Shown one piece after another: positions 38,683 to 46,324 of a stretch of 64,000 nucleotides of DNA. Position numbers and translations under genes: made by a program. The notes beneath the pieces are model-generated. The model did no database searches and had not been told where the DNA came from. It worked only from the letters and a program-made list of their open reading frames with translations. This stretch comes from an uncultured Porphyromonadaceae bacterium. GTDB taxonomy: Bacteria > Bacteroidota > Bacteroidia > Bacteroidales > Muribaculaceae. Where the stretch lies: assembly GCA_902495245.1 (NCBI GenBank), contig CABUWI010000010.1, forward strand, positions 48,690-112,689, given 5' to 3'. The first letter of the stretch is position 1, and the number at the start of each line of letters is the position of its first letter.

Positions 38683-38689
38683 CACTACG

Positions 38690-39625
38690 ATGGAAGCAAC
38701 CTCATGCCAACAATATGAATTACAGTTCGACCTGCCCGACCCGTATGGCGTGGCCGTGCCGACTGTGCGCTCGCCGCTGAATTATATCGGCGGCAAATAT
38801 AAGTTGCTGAATCAGATTCTTCCATTGTTTCCGCAGCGGGTGCGCACATTCTTCGACCTGTTTTGCGGAGGCTGCAATGTCGGCATCAATGTCAACGCCG
38901 ACACGGTGGTCTTCAACGACAACCTGACGTTCCTGATTGACCTTTACAAGACGTTTCAATGCACGTCGACCTCCGACATCATCGCTCACATCGAAGGCCG
39001 CATCGAACGGCTCGGGCTGTCGGACACCAATGCCGACGGCTACCGGCGCCTGCGTTCGCTCTACAACGAGGCACGCAATCCGCTTGACCTTTTCGTCCTG
39101 GTCGCCTATTCGTTTAACCATCAGATTCGGTTCAACTCGGCCCATCAGTTCAACAATCCGTTCGGCACGAACCGCAGCTCATTCAACGCGACCATGAAGC
39201 GCAACCTGCTCCGTTTTCTCGAGCGGCTGCACTCGGGCAACTACCTATTCACGGCCTTGAATTTCGACGAGTTCGTTTTTTCTGGCGCCGGGGCCGACGA
39301 CCTTGTGTATTGCGACCCTCCGTATCTGATTACCACCGGCACATATAATGACGGCAAACGCGGTTTCACGGGCTGGACCGAACGTGAGGAGATGAAGCTC
39401 CTCAGCCTGCTCTCGCGGCTCGACAGCCGTGGCATAAGATTTGCGCTTTCAAACGTGTTGTCCCACAAAGGCAAGGCCAACGATATTCTGTTGCAATGGG
39501 TGGCAGACAATAGCTTTACGGTTAGCCATCTGCGAAACAATTACGCAAACTCCAGCTATCACACCTCCAATCGCAGTGCCGACGCCACCGACGAGGTTCT
39601 GATTACCAACTTAACCCCTGCATGA
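38690..39625 (+). CDS. DNA adenine methylase (Dam / D12 class)
   Basis: The 311-aa N6-adenine DNA methyltransferase has the D12-class motifs: the AdoMet-binding part YIGGKYKLL (residues 32-40) and DLFCGGCNVG (56-65), and the catalytic DPPY (209-212). Motif order and length fit the Dam/DpnM type, which often methylates GATC, but specificity cannot be read off here. No restriction endonuclease gene is adjacent, so it is a solitary methylase. It has its own promoter, is flanked by two terminator-like hairpins and has less GC-rich codons than its neighbours, which could indicate transfer or phage origin. Confidence 0.9.
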   Translation: MEATSCQQYELQFDLPDPYGVAVPTVRSPLNYIGGKYKLLNQILPLFPQRVRTFFDLFCGGCNVGINVNADTVVFNDNLTFLIDLYKTFQCTSTSDIIAHIEGRIERLGLSDTNADGYRRLRSLYNEARNPLDLFVLVAYSFNHQIRFNSAHQFNNPFGTNRSSFNATMKRNLLRFLERLHSGNYLFTALNFDEFVFSGAGADDLVYCDPPYLITTGTYNDGKRGFTGWTEREEMKLLSLLSRLDSRGIRFALSNVLSHKGKANDILLQWVADNSFTVSHLRNNYANSSYHTSNRSADATDEVLITNLTPA

Positions 39626-39632
39626 GAGTAGT

Positions 39633-39656
39633 TATGCCCGTATGGGCATATTCTTT
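39633..39656 (+). terminator. Terminator-like hairpin after the Dam-like gene
   Basis: A 7-bp stem TATGCCC (39633-39639) / GGGCATA (39644-39650) with a GTAT loop, followed by TTCTTT. Confidence 0.65.
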
Positions 39657-39734
39657 ACATTGTCTCGGTCAGGTCATGTCGTGCTATGGTTCGGCTTTGA
39701 TACAATGAAGGGGCGTGGCCGGGAGGTGCGGGCG

Positions 39735-39765
39735 TTGGCTATGTGAAATTTTTTTTGTAACTTTG
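39735..39765 (+). promoter_or_regulatory. Promoter of the GH13 gene
   Basis: A TTG at 39735-39737 and the -7 box TAACTTTG at 39758-39765 with a 20-bp spacer. The coding start at 39795 leaves a leader of about 22 nt. Confidence 0.8.
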
Positions 39766-39794
39766 CGCACCTTAATGCATAAACAGTCAGAGCT

Positions 39795-41465
39795 TTGAAA
39801 CCGATAATATATCAGATGCTGCCGCGTTTGTTCGGCAACCGCAATGCGACGTGCCTTTCGTGCGGCACAATCGAGGCCAACGGCAGCGGCAAGTTCAGCG
39901 GCATCACCAATTCGGCGCTGAGGGCCATCCGCTCTCTGGGCGCCACGCATGTGTGGTATACCGGCGTCATCGAGCACGCCCACCGTCCGGACTATACGGC
40001 CTACGGCATCGCCCGCAACAACCCTCACGTAATCAAGGGCGAGGCGGGCTCTCCTTATGCCATCACCGACTATTATGACGTTGACCCCGACCTGGCCGAC
40101 AATCCCGCGCGGCGCATGGAGGAGTTTGAAGATCTGATTGCGCGCACCCACGAGCAGGGGCTGAAGGTGGTGATGGACTTCGTGCCGAACCACGTGGCCC
40201 GCGAGTATCATTCGGACGTCGCGCCAAAAGGCGTGCGCGACTTCGGCGCCGACGACAATCCGCTTGCGGCGTTCGACCCCAACAATAATTTCTATTATCT
40301 GCCGGGCACGCGCTTCAGCCCGACCAACGTGCATCTGGGCGACTATGTCGAAGAGCCGGCAAAGGCGTCGGGCAACGATTGCTTCACGCCGTCGCCCGAC
40401 CGCAATGACTGGTATGAGACGGTGAAGCTGAACTATGGCGTGGACTATTGCGGCGGCACGGGTTGCCATTTCGAGCCCGTGCCCGACACGTGGCACAAGA
40501 TGCTCCACATTCTGCGCTATTGGGCGCGCAAGGGGGTCGACGCCTTTCGCTGCGACATGGCTTTCATGGTGCCCGTCGATTTTTGGCGCTGGGCCATTCC
40601 GCAGGTGCGTCGCAGCCGCCGCGGCGTGCAGTTCATCGCCGAGATATATGACGTGAACCTTTACCGCACGTTTATCGACGCCGGGTTTGACTATCTCTAC
40701 GACAAGGTGAACCTCTATGACACGCTGCGGGCCATCGAGTGCCACGGCGTCGGTGCCGACCGCCTCACGTCGGCGTGGCAGACCGTGCAGGGTCTGGGCG
40801 ACCATATGCTCAACTTCCTCGAGAATCACGACGAACAGCGCTTCGCTTCCGACTTCTATGCCGGCGACGCCTCGCGGGTGTTGCCGTCGCTGGTCGTGGC
40901 GTCGACTTTCTCGACGGGGCCGATGATGATTTACTTCGGCCAGGAGCTGGGCGAGCGCGGCATGGAGGCCGAGGGCTTTTCGGGACTTGACGGCCGCACC
41001 ACTATTTTCGACTATTGGAGCCTGGAAAAGCTCAGGCGCTGGATGAGCGGCGGCAAGCCGTCGTCGTCAAACCTGACGCCCGACGAGCTGAGCCTGCGCA
41101 ACCTCTACATGGACGTGCTCAACATCGCCAAGTCCGAGCCTGCAATCAGCGAGGGCAAATTCTTCGACCTGATGTATGTGAACTACGAGAGCGCCGGGTT
41201 CAACCCCCACCGCCAGTTTGCCTATCTGCGCAGCCACGAGGGCGAGACGTGCCTCATCGCCGTCAACTTCGGCGACACCGAGGCCGACATGCGCATCAAC
41301 CTGCCGCGCCATGCCTTTGATTGCCTCGGCCTCAAAGAGCAGGAATGCTCGGCCACGGAGCTGCTGACGCGCCGCCGCGCGCGCAAGGTCGTGTCGTCGG
41401 CCCTGCCGTTCACCACCAAGGTGGCGCCCCATGGTGCAGTAATCTGGAAATTCGTTCAGAAATGA
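39795..41465 (+). CDS. Alpha-amylase family (GH13) glycoside hydrolase, TTG start
   Basis: The 556-aa protein has the GH13 barrel regions: DFVPNH (region I, about residue 128), FRCDMAF with nucleophile Asp254 (II), FIAEIYDV with acid/base Glu283 (III) and FLENHDEQR with Asp346 (IV). There is no signal peptide, so it acts in the cytoplasm, probably on alpha-glucans or glycogen. The exact substrate is not clear. The start codon must be TTG at 39795: an in-frame stop at 39780 precludes a longer form, and the family N-terminus KPIIYQMLPRLF begins right after it. The stop overlaps the next start (ATGA). Confidence 0.88.
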   Translation: MKPIIYQMLPRLFGNRNATCLSCGTIEANGSGKFSGITNSALRAIRSLGATHVWYTGVIEHAHRPDYTAYGIARNNPHVIKGEAGSPYAITDYYDVDPDLADNPARRMEEFEDLIARTHEQGLKVVMDFVPNHVAREYHSDVAPKGVRDFGADDNPLAAFDPNNNFYYLPGTRFSPTNVHLGDYVEEPAKASGNDCFTPSPDRNDWYETVKLNYGVDYCGGTGCHFEPVPDTWHKMLHILRYWARKGVDAFRCDMAFMVPVDFWRWAIPQVRRSRRGVQFIAEIYDVNLYRTFIDAGFDYLYDKVNLYDTLRAIECHGVGADRLTSAWQTVQGLGDHMLNFLENHDEQRFASDFYAGDASRVLPSLVVASTFSTGPMMIYFGQELGERGMEAEGFSGLDGRTTIFDYWSLEKLRRWMSGGKPSSSNLTPDELSLRNLYMDVLNIAKSEPAISEGKFFDLMYVNYESAGFNPHRQFAYLRSHEGETCLIAVNFGDTEADMRINLPRHAFDCLGLKEQECSATELLTRRRARKVVSSALPFTTKVAPHGAVIWKFVQK

Positions 41466-42175
41466 AGCTCGCGTTCTATTGGATATATCAGCTGGTGGTG
41501 ATGTTGCCGCTGATGCTGGCGCTCACTACACTGACGGCCCTCGTGGCCGGCCTGGGGTGCATCGTTTTCGGAGGCCGCAGCTGGTTTGCCTACCGTCCGG
41601 CCATGCTTTGGAGCCGGGCCATGTGTTGGCTGACGCTTGTGCGCGTCGAGGTTCGCGGGCGTGAACATATCTCGGGGGGCAGCAGTTATGTATTCGTGGC
41701 CAATCATCAGGGAGCCTACGATATTTTCTCAATCTACGGCTGGCTGGGCCACAACTTCCGCTGGATGATGAAACAGAGCCTTGAACGGATTCCGCTGGTA
41801 GGGTGGGCGTGCAAGCGCACCGGCCAGGTGTTTGTCGACAGTCGCACGCCGGCCGCCATTCGCCGCACCATGAAAGCCGCCGAGAGCCGCCTGGCGGGCG
41901 GCCTGAGTCTGGTGGTGTTTCCCGAAGGGGCCCGAACGTTCACGGGCGAGGTGGGCCGCTTCAAGCGCGGCGCCTACACGCTGGCCACCGAGTTCGGTCT
42001 GCCGGTCGTGCCCGTAACCATTGACGGTTCGTTTGCCGTCATGCCGCGCACGACGCTGATTCCGCGCTACGGCCGCATAGTGCTGACAATTCACGAACCG
42101 ATTCCGGCCGACGACGCCGACCTCATTGACCGCAGCCGCGAGGCGATAGTTTCGGCGCTTCAGAAATTAGACTAA
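41462..42175 (+). CDS. plsC: 1-acyl-sn-glycerol-3-phosphate acyltransferase
   Basis: The 237-aa membrane-associated enzyme transfers the second acyl chain to lysophosphatidic acid. A long N-terminal hydrophobic segment (residues 9-36) anchors it. Motif I is NHQGAYD (His82, Asp87) and motif III FPEGART (153-160). It overlaps the GH13 gene by 4 nt (ATGA), although the two functions are unrelated. A paralogue acting on another acyl acceptor cannot be ruled out. Confidence 0.88.
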   Translation: MKLAFYWIYQLVVMLPLMLALTTLTALVAGLGCIVFGGRSWFAYRPAMLWSRAMCWLTLVRVEVRGREHISGGSSYVFVANHQGAYDIFSIYGWLGHNFRWMMKQSLERIPLVGWACKRTGQVFVDSRTPAAIRRTMKAAESRLAGGLSLVVFPEGARTFTGEVGRFKRGAYTLATEFGLPVVPVTIDGSFAVMPRTTLIPRYGRIVLTIHEPIPADDADLIDRSREAIVSALQKLD

Positions 42176-42202
42176 TTAGACTAATAAGACCAATAGGCCC
42201 AA

Positions 42203-42236
42203 TAACTTTTAACTCTTAATTTTTAATCCTTAATTC
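42203..42236. repeat. TTAA heptamer array 5' of speA
   Basis: About five units of (C/T)TTAA(T/C)T, ending 5 nt before the speA ATG, in the same orientation relative to the gene as in front of ilvD, aqpZ, mscL and the nagK-like gene. A short 9-bp periodic stretch (ATTAGACTA-like, 42173-42200) precedes it. Confidence 0.8.
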
Positions 42237-42241
42237 AAGAA

Positions 42242-44140
42242 ATGCGTAAATGGCGTATCGAGGACAGCGCTGACCTCTACAACATTACAGGCTGGGGCCT
42301 GAGTTACTTCTCAATCAACCGCGAGGGCCACGTGCAGGTAACCCCCAAAGAGGGCTATGCAGCCGTCGACCTCAAGGAGGTTATGGACGAGCTGATGGTG
42401 CGCGACGTGCAGGCACCGGTGCTGCTGCGCTTCCCCGACATTCTCGACAATCGCGTCGAAAAGATTTCAAACTGCTTCAAGCAGGCGGCCGAAACCTATG
42501 ACTACAAGGCCAAAAACTACGTCATTTACCCTATCAAGGTCAATCAGATTTGCGAGGTGGTCGAGGAAATAGTGAGCCACGGCAAGAAGTTCAACATCGG
42601 TCTCGAGGCCGGTTCCAAGCCCGAGCTTCACGCCGTTCTTGCCACCAACATCGCCGAGAATGCACTGATTATCTGCAACGGCTATAAAGACGAAAACTAC
42701 ATCGAGCTGGCACTGTTGGCCCAAAAGATGGGCCGCAACATCTTTCTGGTGGTCGAGAAGCTCAACGAGCTGCGCATCATTGCCCGCATTGCGCGCCGGC
42801 TGCAGATTGTGCCCAACGTCGGCATTCGCATCAAGATTTCCAACTCGGGTTCGGGCAAGTGGGAAGAGAGCGGCGGCGACCAGAGCAAATTCGGCCTCAA
42901 TTCGTCGGAGCTGCTCGAGGCGGTGGCCTTCCTGGAGCGCAACAACATGATGGAATCGCTGCGGCTGATTCACTTCCACATCGGCAGCCAGATAACCAAG
43001 ATTCGCCGCATCAAAAACGCCCTGCGCGAGGCCGTGCAGTTCTATGTGCAGCTCACACGCATGGGCTTCAACATCGACTTCGTCGACATCGGCGGCGGCC
43101 TCGGGGTGGACTACGACGGCACGCGCTCGTCGTCGTCAGAGTCGTCGATGAACTACAGCATTCAGGAATATGCCAACGACGCCGTGTCGGCTCTGGTCGA
43201 CGTCTGCGTCAAGAACGACATCAAGCAGCCCAACATCATCACCGAGAGCGGCCGCTCGCTGTCGGCCCATCACTCCGTGCTCATTTTCGAGGCGCTGGAG
43301 TCGACGTCGCTGCCCGCATGGAAAGAGAGCGAGGAAGTCAGCGAAGACGACCACGAACTGGCCCGCGAGCTCTACGAGATATGGGACAAGCTCGACATCA
43401 GCAACCTCTACGAGGCCTGGCACGACGCCCTGCAGATTCGCGACGAGGCTCTTGAGCTCTTCTCGATCGGTCTGCTCGACCTGCGCACCCGCGCCCAGGT
43501 CGAAAAGCTGTTCTGGAGCGTGGCCCGCGAGGTTGCCGAACTCGGCAACACGATGAAGCACCCGCCGGAGGAACTGCGCAAAATTGCCCGCATGATTCCC
43601 GACAAGTATTTCTGCAACTTCTCGCTCTTCCAGTCGCTGCCCGACCACTGGGCGGTCGACCAGATTTTCCCCATCATGCCCATCAGCCGCCTCGACGAGA
43701 AACCGACGCGCACGGCCACGATTCAGGACATGACCTGCGACTCTGACGGCAAAATCGCTCACTTCATAACCTCGTCGGGCATGAGCGACTCGCTGCCGGT
43801 CCACCCGCTGAAGTCGGGCGAGCCCTACTATATCGGCGTTTTCCTCGTGGGCGCTTATCAGGAGATTCTCGGCGACCTGCACAACCTGTTCGGCGACACC
43901 AACGCCGTGCATATCGACGTGTATAAAGACCACTACGAAATCGACCAGATTATCAACGGCGAGACCGTGGCCGAGGTGCTCGACTATGTGCAGTTCGACT
44001 CGAAGAAGCTGGTGCGCAACGTGGAGCGCTGGGTAACCGCCGCCATGCGCGCCGGCAAAATCACGCCCGACGAGGGCCGTCAGTTCCTGAGCAACTATCG
44101 TTCGGGCCTCTACGGCTACACTTATCTCGAAAAAGACTGA
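42242..44140 (+). CDS. speA: Biosynthetic arginine decarboxylase
   Basis: This 632-aa PLP enzyme converts arginine to agmatine for polyamine synthesis. It belongs to the SpeA type of the alanine-racemase fold: the start MRKWRIEDSADLYNITGWG is typical, the PLP-binding lysine is Lys99 in YPIKVNQ, and IGGGLGVDYDG is the phosphate-binding loop. The C-terminal part includes PLKSGEPYYIGVFLVGAYQE. Length is normal. truA follows 5 nt later, suggesting co-transcription. Confidence 0.96.
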   Translation: MRKWRIEDSADLYNITGWGLSYFSINREGHVQVTPKEGYAAVDLKEVMDELMVRDVQAPVLLRFPDILDNRVEKISNCFKQAAETYDYKAKNYVIYPIKVNQICEVVEEIVSHGKKFNIGLEAGSKPELHAVLATNIAENALIICNGYKDENYIELALLAQKMGRNIFLVVEKLNELRIIARIARRLQIVPNVGIRIKISNSGSGKWEESGGDQSKFGLNSSELLEAVAFLERNNMMESLRLIHFHIGSQITKIRRIKNALREAVQFYVQLTRMGFNIDFVDIGGGLGVDYDGTRSSSSESSMNYSIQEYANDAVSALVDVCVKNDIKQPNIITESGRSLSAHHSVLIFEALESTSLPAWKESEEVSEDDHELARELYEIWDKLDISNLYEAWHDALQIRDEALELFSIGLLDLRTRAQVEKLFWSVAREVAELGNTMKHPPEELRKIARMIPDKYFCNFSLFQSLPDHWAVDQIFPIMPISRLDEKPTRTATIQDMTCDSDGKIAHFITSSGMSDSLPVHPLKSGEPYYIGVFLVGAYQEILGDLHNLFGDTNAVHIDVYKDHYEIDQIINGETVAEVLDYVQFDSKKLVRNVERWVTAAMRAGKITPDEGRQFLSNYRSGLYGYTYLEKD

Positions 44141-44145
44141 CGGCG

Positions 44146-44880
44146 ATGGGGCGCTACTTCATGGTGCTGGCCTATCGCGGCGCGCCGTTCCACGGCTGGC
44201 AGGTGCAGCCGGGGGCGGTCAGCGTGCAGGGCGAACTGGAGCGGGCGCTGTCAGTGCTGACGCGCACGCCCGTGGCCGTGGTTGGCGCCGGGCGCACCGA
44301 TGCCGGAGTGAACGCCTCGATGATGGTTGCCCACTTCGACGCGCCGTTCGCGCCCGAGCCGCGTGCAATCAATTCGCTCACGGGGCGCGACATCGCGGTC
44401 TACTCGGTCAAGGAGGTCCATGCCGACGCCCACGCGCGGTTCGACGCCACGTCGCGCACCTATCACTACAAGGCCGTCGAGCGCCGCTCGCCGTTCCTCT
44501 ATCCGCTGACGTGGTTCACCCGGCCGCTCGACTATGAGGCCATGAACCGCGCCGCCGCCCTGCTGCTGCAGACCGACGACTTCACCTCCTTTGCCAAGCT
44601 CCACTCAGACGCGCGCACCAACATCTGCCGCGTGAGCCGCGCCGAGTGGGTGGCCGACCCGACCACGGGCGGCATGACCTTCGTAATCACCGCCGACCGC
44701 TTTCTGCGCAACATGGTGCGCGCCGTCGTCGGCACGCTGGTTGACGTGGGTCGCGGCAAACTGACCCTCGAAGGTTTCGGCGACATAATTGCCGCCCGCA
44801 ACCGCTGCGCCGCCGGCACCTCCATGCCTCCCGAGGCCCTCTACCTCCACTCAATCACCTATCCCTACCCGATAGTCTGA
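44146..44880 (+). CDS. truA: tRNA pseudouridine synthase A
   Basis: TruA (244 aa) converts uridines 38-40 of tRNA anticodon arms to pseudouridine. The catalytic Asp52 lies in GAGRTDAGVNAS. Other marks are YRGAPFHGWQVQPGAVSVQGELE at the start and FLRNMVRAVVGTLVDVGRGKL near the end. It begins 5 nt after speA. Confidence 0.96.
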   Translation: MGRYFMVLAYRGAPFHGWQVQPGAVSVQGELERALSVLTRTPVAVVGAGRTDAGVNASMMVAHFDAPFAPEPRAINSLTGRDIAVYSVKEVHADAHARFDATSRTYHYKAVERRSPFLYPLTWFTRPLDYEAMNRAAALLLQTDDFTSFAKLHSDARTNICRVSRAEWVADPTTGGMTFVITADRFLRNMVRAVVGTLVDVGRGKLTLEGFGDIIAARNRCAAGTSMPPEALYLHSITYPYPIV

Positions 44881-44941
44881 CAGTTGCCAAAAGTCGCCTA
44901 TTTGTATCCCTTTTGATTCCGGCAGAGTCGGGAAAAATGGC

Positions 44942-44949
44942 TAACTTTG
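44942..44949 (+). promoter_or_regulatory. -7 box of the MATE gene (TAACTTTG)
   Basis: An exact TAnnTTTG match lies 28 nt upstream of the ATG at 44978. No well-spaced TTG is seen at -33; the nearest is at 44913-44915, 26 bp away. Confidence 0.65.
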
Positions 44950-44977
44950 CAGCCTTGAAACCGGATACACGCAATCT

Positions 44978-46324
44978 ATGAACAGAGACAGACTCGACTT
45001 CGGAAACGAAAAAATCGGAAAGCTTTTCCGCGCAATGTTCTTCCCGACGCTGACGGGAATGTTGTTCAACTCGGTGCTGAACTTGTGCGACGGCATGTTC
45101 GTGGGCCACGGTGTGGGCAGCAACGCTCTGGCCGCCGTCAACATCGTGGCGCCGCTCTTTCTGCTTTGCACGGGCATCGGGCTCATGTTCGGCATCGGCG
45201 CGTCGGTCATCGGCGGCATCAGGCTCGCCGAGAGCAACGTCAAGGCCGCGCGCATCGTCATGACGCAGGCCTATATTGCCGGCGCTCTGATTTTCGGTGC
45301 GGTGATTCTCGTGTCGCTGCTGTTTACGCGGCCGCTGCTCTACATGCTGGGGTGCAGCCCCGTGCTTGAGCCGTATGCCACTGACTATCTGCTCTGGCTG
45401 TTGCCCGGACTGATGTTTTTCTATCTCCAGTGTGCCGGCATGATGCTCATCAGGCTCGACGGCTCGCCGAAGTTCGCCATGGCCGTGCAGCTTGTCGGCG
45501 CCACGCTCAACATCGTGCTCGACTGGGTCATGGTCTTTCCGCTCGCCATGGGGCTGAAGGGTGCCGCCATCGCCACGTCGCTGTCCTGCATCGTGTCGGG
45601 TCTGATGGTTCTCTGCTATTTCCTTTTCTACTCTGACAAACTGAAGTTCTATCGTCTGCGCCTCACGCTGAAATCGCTGCGCCTGTCGCTGCGCAACACG
45701 GGCTATATGCTCAAAATCGGCCTTGCCACATTCATCGCCGAGCTTTCGCTGGGTATCATGATGGTTATCGGCAACTTTCAGTTCATGGACTATCTGGGCG
45801 AGGTCGGGGTGGCCGCCTATAGTGTCGGCTGCTATCTCTTTCCGCTCATTTTCTCCATCAACAACGCCGTGGCGCAGTCGGCGCAGCCGATTCTCAGCTA
45901 TAACTACGGCGCCGACAACCGGGCGCGGGTAAGCCGCACGCTGCGCGTGGCCTTGTGGGCGGCTCTCTGCTGCGGCGTCATAATCACGCTGTCAATGTGG
46001 GTCGGCGCGCCGCTGTTGGCCGCCGTCTTCCTCAATCCGGCCGAGGCGGCCTATGGGCTTGCCGTCAAGGGGCTGCCGCTGCTGGGCACGTGTGCCGTCT
46101 TTTTCGCGCTCAACATCACCTTTATCGGCTACTACCAGAGCCTTGAGCGGGCGGGTCGCTCAATCGCCTGCATGCTGCTTCGCGGGGTGATTTTCCTCGT
46201 GCCGGCCTTTCTTGTGCTGCCGCGCCTGCTCGGAGTCGACGGGCTCTGGCTCGCCATCACTGCCTCCGAAGCCGCCACCCTTGCCGCGATCCTTCTGCTG
46301 ACGACGGTCAGAAGCCGAAGGTGA
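44978..46324 (+). CDS. MATE family efflux transporter
   Basis: The 448-aa inner-membrane protein has about twelve hydrophobic segments in two repeated halves, as in multidrug and toxin extrusion (MATE) transporters. The N-terminal half has FPTLTGMLFNSVLNLCDGMFVGHGVGSNALAAVNIVAP and the equivalent segment in the second half is FSINNAVAQSAQPILSYNYGA. It would export cationic compounds using Na+ or H+ gradients; the substrate is unknown. It has its own promoter, and its 3' end overlaps the convergent DUF5686 gene by 17 nt. Confidence 0.92.
   Translation: MNRDRLDFGNEKIGKLFRAMFFPTLTGMLFNSVLNLCDGMFVGHGVGSNALAAVNIVAPLFLLCTGIGLMFGIGASVIGGIRLAESNVKAARIVMTQAYIAGALIFGAVILVSLLFTRPLLYMLGCSPVLEPYATDYLLWLLPGLMFFYLQCAGMMLIRLDGSPKFAMAVQLVGATLNIVLDWVMVFPLAMGLKGAAIATSLSCIVSGLMVLCYFLFYSDKLKFYRLRLTLKSLRLSLRNTGYMLKIGLATFIAELSLGIMMVIGNFQFMDYLGEVGVAAYSVGCYLFPLIFSINNAVAQSAQPILSYNYGADNRARVSRTLRVALWAALCCGVIITLSMWVGAPLLAAVFLNPAEAAYGLAVKGLPLLGTCAVFFALNITFIGYYQSLERAGRSIACMLLRGVIFLVPAFLVLPRLLGVDGLWLAITASEAATLAAILLLTTVRSRR

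Noticed and set aside
38573..38689. N-terminal extension of the Dam-like protein
   Set aside because: It would include the terminator hairpin at 38616-38648 and the promoter at 38652-38682.
38690..39625. Dam-like gene as part of a restriction-modification system
   Set aside because: No endonuclease gene is present on either side; the neighbours are a SusC/D operon and a GH13 gene.
41321..41461. N-terminal extension of PlsC by 47 residues
   Set aside because: It overlaps the GH13 gene out of frame; the ATG at 41462 gives an ATGA overlap and a normal membrane-anchored N-terminus.
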